Origin: an uncultured Clostridia bacterium
GTDB taxonomy: Bacteria > Bacillota > Clostridia > Oscillospirales > Ruminococcaceae
NCBI GenBank assembly: GCA_944388825.1
Contig: CALXKG010000009.1
Span: 1 to 10,990 of the forward strand
Direction: 5' to 3'
Length of the DNA stretch: 10,990 nt
Shown: positions 6,180 through 10,990 of the stretch, one piece after another
Position numbering within the stretch: position 1 is the first letter of the stretch
Layout of the letters: each line of letters starts with the position of its first letter
The notes under the pieces: model-generated
What the model saw: the letters and a program-made list of their open reading frames with translations, nothing else
Told to the model about the DNA's origin: nothing
Databases searched by the model: none
Made by a program: the position numbers and the translations under genes

Positions 6180-7142
6180 TTGGCTGCAAAGGCAAAAGAA
6201 AAAAAGGCGGTCACCGCCGCCCAGGCCACCGGCCTGCAGAAGGTCGCCATCAATATGCGCAAGTACTGGCAGATCTACATCCTGCTGATCCCGGCGCTTA
6301 TCTGGTACATCATCTTCGCCTATTACCCGATGGCGGGCTTACAGCTGGCCTTCAAGACCTACAAGGCGAAGATCGGCATCTGGGGCTCCCCCTGGTGCGG
6401 GTTCCAGAACTTTGAGGCGGTCTTCCGGGATATGTACTTCTGGCGCTCGGTCGGGCGGACGCTGCTCATCAACTTCGGGCGGCTGATCATCAACTTCCCG
6501 GCGCCGATCCTGCTGGCGCTGATGTTAAACGAGCTGCGGGTCGGGAAGTACAAGAAGGTCATGCAGACCGTCTACACCTTCCCCCACTTCCTCTCCTGGG
6601 TCATCGTCGCGTCGATCATGACCAACCTCCTTTCGATCGACGGGCTGGTCAACAGCGCCCTCTCGGCGATGGGGCTTTCGACCGTCAACTTCCTCGGCAG
6701 CGAATCCCTCTTCCAGCCGATGCTGTACATCACCGATATCTGGAAATCGGCCGGCTACTCCTCGATCATCTACCTCTCGGCGATATCCGGCATCGACCAG
6801 GACCAGTACGAGGCGGCGGAGATCGACGGCGCGACCCGCTGGCAGCGGATCTGGCACGTCACCCTGCCCAACATCCTGCCCACCATCTCGGTCCTGTTCA
6901 TCATGACGACCGGCAACCTGATGACCGCCGGTTTCGACCAGATCTTCAATATCAGCAACGCCGCCACCAAGAACGTCGCCGAAGTGCTGGATATGTACAT
7001 CTACCGGATCACCTTCACCGCGTCGACCGACTTCGGCTTCTCGACCGCCGTCTCCCTCTTCCGTTCGATCATCAACATGACCCTGCTGGTCATCGCCAAC
7101 AAGGGTTCCAAGATGATGGGCGGCACCGGGCTGTTCGGTTAA
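6180..7142 (+). CDS. Carbohydrate ABC transporter permease (LplB/YteP-like)
   Basis: A 320-residue inner-membrane permease of the binding-protein-dependent transporter family, the first of two that would form the translocation channel. After a basic N-terminus it has about six hydrophobic helices, the first at IYILLIPALIWYIIFAYYP (about 32-50). The cytoplasmic EAA loop, which docks the ATPase, is YEAAEIDGATRWQRIWHVTLP (210-230). The C-terminal NKGSKMMGGTGLFG (307-320) is typical of the LplB group, whose members carry oligosaccharides or related glycans. The start is taken as TTG at 6180 from the AAGGAG spacing; GTG at 6171 would add three residues. The second permease gene begins 33 nt downstream. 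No ATPase gene accompanies it in the window, which is usual for this group because a shared MsmX-like ATPase serves several importers. The exact sugar cannot be read from the sequence. Confidence 0.94.
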   Translation: MAAKAKEKKAVTAAQATGLQKVAINMRKYWQIYILLIPALIWYIIFAYYPMAGLQLAFKTYKAKIGIWGSPWCGFQNFEAVFRDMYFWRSVGRTLLINFGRLIINFPAPILLALMLNELRVGKYKKVMQTVYTFPHFLSWVIVASIMTNLLSIDGLVNSALSAMGLSTVNFLGSESLFQPMLYITDIWKSAGYSSIIYLSAISGIDQDQYEAAEIDGATRWQRIWHVTLPNILPTISVLFIMTTGNLMTAGFDQIFNISNAATKNVAEVLDMYIYRITFTASTDFGFSTAVSLFRSIINMTLLVIANKGSKMMGGTGLFG

Positions 7143-7175
7143 CGGCCCGCAGACTACAAGAAAGGAGACTTCCCT

Positions 7176-8069
7176 ATGGCAGCTGCCAAAAAACACGCCT
7201 TCGGCAAAGACCGCTTCGAGCTGATGGACTGGATCCTGATCATCATCCTGACCATCTGGATGCTCTGCATCCTGATCCCCTTCTTCAACGTCATCGCGAT
7301 CTCCTTTACCTCGTATAAGGAATATATGCAGTCGACCTGGGTGCTCTGGCCGAAAGAACCGGTGCTGGACGCCTATGAGGAACTGTTTAAGGACAACCGC
7401 ATTTTCGTCGGCTACAAGACGACCCTCTGCTACCTGGCCGTCGGCGTCCCGTTAAACCTCGTCCTCTGCTCGACGCTCGCCTACGCCCTCTGCCGCAAAG
7501 GCTGGCCGGGGCGGCACCTGATCTTCATGCTGATCCTCTTCACGATGATCTTCAACGGCGGCATCGTCCCGCTCTATCTGGTCATGAAAGACCTGGGGCT
7601 GACCAACACCATCTGGGCGGTCATCCTGGCCCAGGGCATGAACACCTTCAACATGATCCTCATCTACAACTACTTCTGCTCGCTGCCGGAAGCGCTGATG
7701 GAATCGGCAAACCTGGACGGCGCGGACGAATGGACCATCCTGGTGAAGATCGTCCTGCCGCTCTCCAAGCCGATCCTCGCGACGGTCGTGCTGTTCATCT
7801 CGGTCCAGCTGTGGAACGAATACTTCCAGTCGATCATCTTCCTGCGCTCCAACGACTGGCAGTCGCTGCAGCAGGTGCTCCGCTCGATCGTCATGGACTC
7901 GCAGGTGGTCGACACCGCGTCGACCATGGTAGATATCGGCGAACAGAATTTCACCGACGCGATCAAGATGGCGGCGGTCATCGCGACGATGGTCCCGGTC
8001 ATGTGCGTCTACCCCTTCCTGCAGAAGTATTTCACCAAAGGCATCATGATCGGCGCGATCAAGGCCTGA
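7176..8069 (+). CDS. Carbohydrate ABC transporter permease (YtcP/MalG-like)
   Basis: A 297-residue inner-membrane permease, the partner of the upstream one. It has about six hydrophobic helices, the first at WILIIILTIWMLCILIPFFNVIAIS (19-43). Its EAA loop is EALMESANLDGADEWTILVKIVLPLSKP (172-199). The sequence FNGGIVPLYLVMKDLGLTNT (126-144) and the C-terminal LQKYFTKGIMIGAIKA (282-297) are hallmarks of the YtcP group that pairs with LplB-like permeases. The ATG at 7176 has a good AAAGGAG 8 nt upstream. The gene is 33 nt after the first permease and 68 nt before the binding-protein gene, so a single transcript is likely. A GC-rich stem-loop lies between this gene and the next. No truncation or unusual residue was noticed. 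Confidence 0.95.
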   Translation: MAAAKKHAFGKDRFELMDWILIIILTIWMLCILIPFFNVIAISFTSYKEYMQSTWVLWPKEPVLDAYEELFKDNRIFVGYKTTLCYLAVGVPLNLVLCSTLAYALCRKGWPGRHLIFMLILFTMIFNGGIVPLYLVMKDLGLTNTIWAVILAQGMNTFNMILIYNYFCSLPEALMESANLDGADEWTILVKIVLPLSKPILATVVLFISVQLWNEYFQSIIFLRSNDWQSLQQVLRSIVMDSQVVDTASTMVDIGEQNFTDAIKMAAVIATMVPVMCVYPFLQKYFTKGIMIGAIKA

Positions 8070-8083
8070 CCCGATCGTACACA

Positions 8084-8106
8084 AGGCCGGGGAAGCTCCC
8101 CGGCCT
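8084..8106 (+). other. Intergenic stem-loop between permease and binding-protein genes
   Basis: A perfect 10-bp stem (arms 8084-8093 and 8097-8106, loop AGC) is made almost wholly of G and C. It is not followed by a T-run, so it is not a classic terminator. It more likely shields an mRNA end or sets the relative expression of the permeases and the binding protein, which is needed in excess. Confidence 0.65.
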
Positions 8107-8137
8107 GCAAATAAACCGTTTACAGGAGGTATAACCT

Positions 8138-9865
8138 ATGAAGTCCCGTAAGCTTTTCGCCCTCTTAATGGCCGCGATGATGGCCGCTTCCCTTGCGTCC
8201 TGCAATTCTGCCGAAGAGACCAGCGAACCGGCTGAAGATCCCGGCTCCACCACCTCTTCCGAGAGCAGCACGCCCGCCGAGTCCTCCACCCCGGCGTCCA
8301 CCAAGACCGATTCCGGCGTCCTCGCCGCCACCACCGATGTCACCGCCGAAGATATCCTCGCCCGCGACTACTCCGAGCCGATCACCATCTCCTTCGCCGG
8401 TATCCAGGTCACCGACGGGCTGGACTACAACCACGGCAGCGAATACTACGAATGGTGGACCGAGACCTTCAATGTCACCTGGGACATCACCTCGCTGACC
8501 TTTGACAACTGGGTCGAGAGAATGAACACCTGGATCAACGCCGACGACCTGCCCGACTGGAGCGTCTGGAACTTTACCCCCGGCGACGCCGCCAACTACG
8601 CCGACCAGGGTCTGGTTATGGAAATGCCCGACGGCTGGAAGGAAGAATACCCGAACCTCGCGGCCGCTGCGACCTGCACCCCGGCCAACGAATACTATGA
8701 AAACCTGTACGGCGGGATGTACTACTTCTTCCGCCCGGTCTTCGCCAACAACTTCCCGGCAGATACCATCACTTCCCACATCTCGCTGTTCATGCGCACC
8801 GACCTTGCGGAAGAAGCCGGTTATGACCTGACCGAAAACATCGAAACCAACACCATTTCGCTGACCGAATTCATCGAATATATGCAGGCGATCAAAGACG
8901 CCGGCCTGATGGAATATCCGTGGTATGACCTCAGCGGCTCGATCGGCCAGGCAATCGACCGTGTCTCCGGCTGCGCGGGCGTTCTGGGTTCTGCTTACTA
9001 CAAGGGCGACGACGGAATGTATCACTGGGGCCCTGCGGAAGAATCTTCCGGCATCAAGGAAGCCCTCCGGCAGATCAAGGGCGCGTATGACGGCGGCCTG
9101 CTCTATCCCGAATTCTACACCCTTCAGGAACCGGACGACGCCGGCCACTTCTATGCGGCAGGCGACGCGGCGGCTACGATGGAAAGCGGCATGGCGGCAT
9201 ACTTCGACCGGTATGAACAGAATATGCAGCAGAACCTCGGCCTCTCCTTCTGGGATACCTCCGACGTATTCATCCTGACCGATGATGAAGGCATTTCCCA
9301 TGAACAGCCTTCTACCAACTACTGGGCCTGCAACATCCTCTCGCCCTATCTGGATGAAGCGAAATATGAGCGCCTGATGTCCATCTGGGACTACGGCTGC
9401 ACCGAAGAAGGCCAGCTGAGAATCCGCCTTGGCGTGCCGGACGTCGACTGGAAGTACGATGAAAACGGCGAAATCGTCGTCACGCTGGAAGAACAGGGCT
9501 ATGCGACGCTGGAAGAGAAATATACTTCCTGCTACCCGATCACCGGCAATATGTTTATCCTCTCGGACGACTACTCCTTCATCAACCCCGGCTTCACCAA
9601 ACAGGCCCGCGATAAGGTTGCGGATATGTACACCAAACGCGCGGAAATCACCAGCTCCAGAGATCAGGAACCCGACTGGGATCTCCTCAGCTACTCGTCT
9701 CAGGCGCTCAACCTCGCGTCGATGACCTACTCGGACGAATATTCCAACATCATCACCAAGTCCGGCGACTTTGACACCAACTACGACCAGTGGGTCTCGG
9801 ACAAGATGTCGATGATCCAGCCGGTCCTCGACGAACTGAACGAAGCGTTCGGTTCCGCCGAATAA
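8138..9865 (+). CDS. Extracellular solute-binding lipoprotein (LipO/YtcQ-like)
   Basis: A 575-residue substrate-binding lipoprotein that would capture the ligand outside the membrane and deliver it to the two permeases. A basic and hydrophobic signal peptide (residues 1-21, MKSRKLFALLMAAMM...) ends in the lipobox L-A-S-C with lipidated Cys22. A flexible Ser/Thr/Glu-rich spacer (about 23-60) follows, then a large two-lobed binding domain starting near PITISFAG. A length above 500 residues and the position beside LplB and YtcP permeases are typical of the LipO group, which binds oligosaccharides or complex glycans. The many Trp and Tyr residues fit sugar stacking, but no specific ligand can be named. 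The ATG at 8138 has a strong AGGAGG upstream. Some stretches (for example around 8930-9000) use more T-ending codons than the neighbours, perhaps reflecting high expression. A strong terminator follows. Confidence 0.94.
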   Translation: MKSRKLFALLMAAMMAASLASCNSAEETSEPAEDPGSTTSSESSTPAESSTPASTKTDSGVLAATTDVTAEDILARDYSEPITISFAGIQVTDGLDYNHGSEYYEWWTETFNVTWDITSLTFDNWVERMNTWINADDLPDWSVWNFTPGDAANYADQGLVMEMPDGWKEEYPNLAAAATCTPANEYYENLYGGMYYFFRPVFANNFPADTITSHISLFMRTDLAEEAGYDLTENIETNTISLTEFIEYMQAIKDAGLMEYPWYDLSGSIGQAIDRVSGCAGVLGSAYYKGDDGMYHWGPAEESSGIKEALRQIKGAYDGGLLYPEFYTLQEPDDAGHFYAAGDAAATMESGMAAYFDRYEQNMQQNLGLSFWDTSDVFILTDDEGISHEQPSTNYWACNILSPYLDEAKYERLMSIWDYGCTEEGQLRIRLGVPDVDWKYDENGEIVVTLEEQGYATLEEKYTSCYPITGNMFILSDDYSFINPGFTKQARDKVADMYTKRAEITSSRDQEPDWDLLSYSSQALNLASMTYSDEYSNIITKSGDFDTNYDQWVSDKMSMIQPVLDELNEAFGSAE

Positions 9866-9883
9866 TTTCACCTCTGGCTGATG

Positions 9884-9917
9884 CCGCCGCTGCCGTCCTG
9901 GCGGCGGCGGTTTTTTT
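9884..9917 (+). terminator. Intrinsic terminator after the binding-protein gene
   Basis: An 11-bp GC stem (arms 9884-9894 and 9900-9910, one G-U pair, loop GTCCT) is directly followed by seven T residues (9911-9917). It lies 18 nt after the stop codon of the binding-protein gene and should end the transporter transcript, fully or in part. Confidence 0.92.
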
Positions 9918-9944
9918 ACCACCTTTCCGAAAGGAGCGGACATT

Positions 9945-10990
9945 ATGGACTTTACCATCACCAAAATCGCGGATAACCTCTACGAATTCACCGAATCGGC
10001 CGACTTTGCCGGGAACGGCAAACCGGTCCCCTATGTCGATTCCTACCTCTATACCGGCGAAAAGCGGGCAGTGGTCGTCGACACGCTGCAAAACGCGAAG
10101 GGGCTGTACGCCGCCGTGCGGGAGATCACCCCCCTGCCGGTCGACGTGCTGATCACCCACGGCCACGGCGACCATGTGGGCGTCTCCACCGCCGAATTTG
10201 CCGCGGCGGGGTGCAAGATCTACATGGACATGGCGGACTTTAAGTTCCTAAACCCCGGGCTGGTCAAAGAAGAGTGGTTCACCGGCCTCCAAAACGGGCA
10301 GAAGTTCGACCTCGGCGGCGCCACCCTCGAAACCATCCGCTGCCCCGGCCACACCCCCGGCAGCGCCGTCTTCCTCGACCGGGAGCATGAGGTGATCTTC
10401 ACCGGCGATACGGTCGGTTCCGGGCATTTCTGGATGCAGATCGGGACGGCGATCCCGCTTGCCTACTTCCTGCCGGGCGTCAAGGCGCTGTGGGAGACGG
10501 TGAAGCCGTACCGGGACCTGCTGGTCTACCCCGGCCACCGCAACCAGTCCCCGGTCCAGCTGACCGGGCAGTATATCAAGGACTGCTATGTCGCCACCGC
10601 CCGGATCATCAACGGGTCGCTGGACAGCGAAGTGCAGGTCATGCCCCACCGCACCGGGCCGATGGAATATAAGTCGGTGTCGCTGGGGATGATGCTGGAC
10701 TACCGGTACAACCCCCATGCCGTCCACCACCCCGCCCCCGATCCGGCGACCGAGGCCATTAAGGATAAGTTTACCCGGCAGAGCATCCGCGCCGGCAGCC
10801 GGACGATGGACTATATGCTCTTTACGCCGGAGACCGAACCGGGCAGGACCTACCCCCTCGTCCTCTTCCTCCACGGGGCGGGCGAACGGGGCAGCGACCC
10901 GCGGCTGGCGCTCGCCAACCCCGGCGGCACGACCTTCGCGTCGGACGAATGGCAGAAGGATCACCCCTGCTTTGTCGCGGCGCCCCAGGT
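9945..10990 (+). CDS. MBL-fold hydrolase fused to an alpha/beta-hydrolase esterase domain (3' end missing)
   Basis: The frame from ATG 9945 stays open to the window end (348 codons). AAAGGAG lies about 8 nt upstream of the ATG. Residues 1-250 form an MBL-fold domain with T-H-G-H-G-D-H (71-77), His136 in CPGHTPG, Asp155 in FTGDTVG and His198 in YPGHRN, a complete two-metal ligand set. After a linker (about 255-285), residues 287-348 begin a second domain: DYMLFTP, then YPLVLFLHGAGERGSD (303-318), whose HG forms the oxyanion region of alpha/beta hydrolases, and CFVAAPQ (342-348). This start is typical of the PHB-depolymerase-like or prolyl-oligopeptidase-like esterases; the catalytic Ser-Asp-His would lie downstream of the window. 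No signal peptide is seen, so a cytoplasmic enzyme acting on imported material is plausible. The gene starts only 27 nt after the upstream terminator. Substrates are unknown, and whether the full protein stays fused cannot be seen. Confidence 0.88.
   Translation, partial: MDFTITKIADNLYEFTESADFAGNGKPVPYVDSYLYTGEKRAVVVDTLQNAKGLYAAVREITPLPVDVLITHGHGDHVGVSTAEFAAAGCKIYMDMADFKFLNPGLVKEEWFTGLQNGQKFDLGGATLETIRCPGHTPGSAVFLDREHEVIFTGDTVGSGHFWMQIGTAIPLAYFLPGVKALWETVKPYRDLLVYPGHRNQSPVQLTGQYIKDCYVATARIINGSLDSEVQVMPHRTGPMEYKSVSLGMMLDYRYNPHAVHHPAPDPATEAIKDKFTRQSIRAGSRTMDYMLFTPETEPGRTYPLVLFLHGAGERGSDPRLALANPGGTTFASDEWQKDHPCFVAAPQ

Noticed and set aside
8165..9964. A 599-codon open frame on the minus strand, antisense to the binding-protein gene.
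   Set aside because: It is a by-product of GC-biased third codon positions. Its translation is a low-complexity Gly/Val/Arg-rich string with no recognisable domain, while the plus strand encodes a clear lipoprotein with lipobox and ribosome binding site.

Overview
The window is about 11 kb of GC-rich bacterial DNA, coding almost wall to wall. Strong AAAGGAG-type ribosome binding sites, a YesM/YesN-like two-component pair, an LplB/YtcP/LipO-like carbohydrate importer with a lipoprotein binding subunit, and an AsnA-type asparagine synthetase together suggest a high-GC member of the Firmicutes (Clostridia, perhaps an Oscillospiraceae-like gut bacterium). This assignment is inferred from gene content and style; there is no rRNA or marker gene to confirm it. 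I see no tRNA, rRNA, CRISPR array, insertion sequence or phage gene.

Layout. (1) 1-1862, + strand: the 3' part of a patatin-like phospholipase gene, then asnA (ammonia-dependent asparagine synthetase). An 18-bp perfect hairpin follows and ends both asnA and the gene converging on it. (2) 1922-2824, - strand: a stand-alone metallo-beta-lactamase (MBL) fold hydrolase. (3) 2825-3070: a divergent promoter region. (4) 3071-4126, + strand: an AraC-type response regulator, overlapping tail to tail by 31 bp with (5) 4096-5928, - strand: a membrane sensor histidine kinase. (6) 5929-6179: a second divergent control region between the kinase and the transporter operon, with two exact 11-bp direct repeats at a 21-bp period. 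(7) 6180-9865, + strand: two permeases and a large lipoprotein solute-binding protein, closed by a strong intrinsic terminator. (8) 9945-10990, + strand: a gene running off the window, with an N-terminal MBL domain followed in the same frame by the start of an alpha/beta-hydrolase esterase domain.

How the parts may work together. The kinase has a large extracytoplasmic sensor and the response regulator an AraC DNA-binding domain. Pairs of this kind usually control the carbohydrate ABC importer beside them. The direct repeats just upstream of the importer's predicted -35 box are the best candidate for the regulator's binding site. The importer has no ATPase gene in the window, so it probably uses a shared MsmX-like ATPase encoded elsewhere, as its relatives do. 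The two MBL hydrolases and the fused esterase domain hint that the imported compound carries ester, lactone or similar bonds; this is inference only. The most unusual features are the MBL-esterase fusion, the convergent overlapping kinase/regulator pair, and the helically phased repeats.
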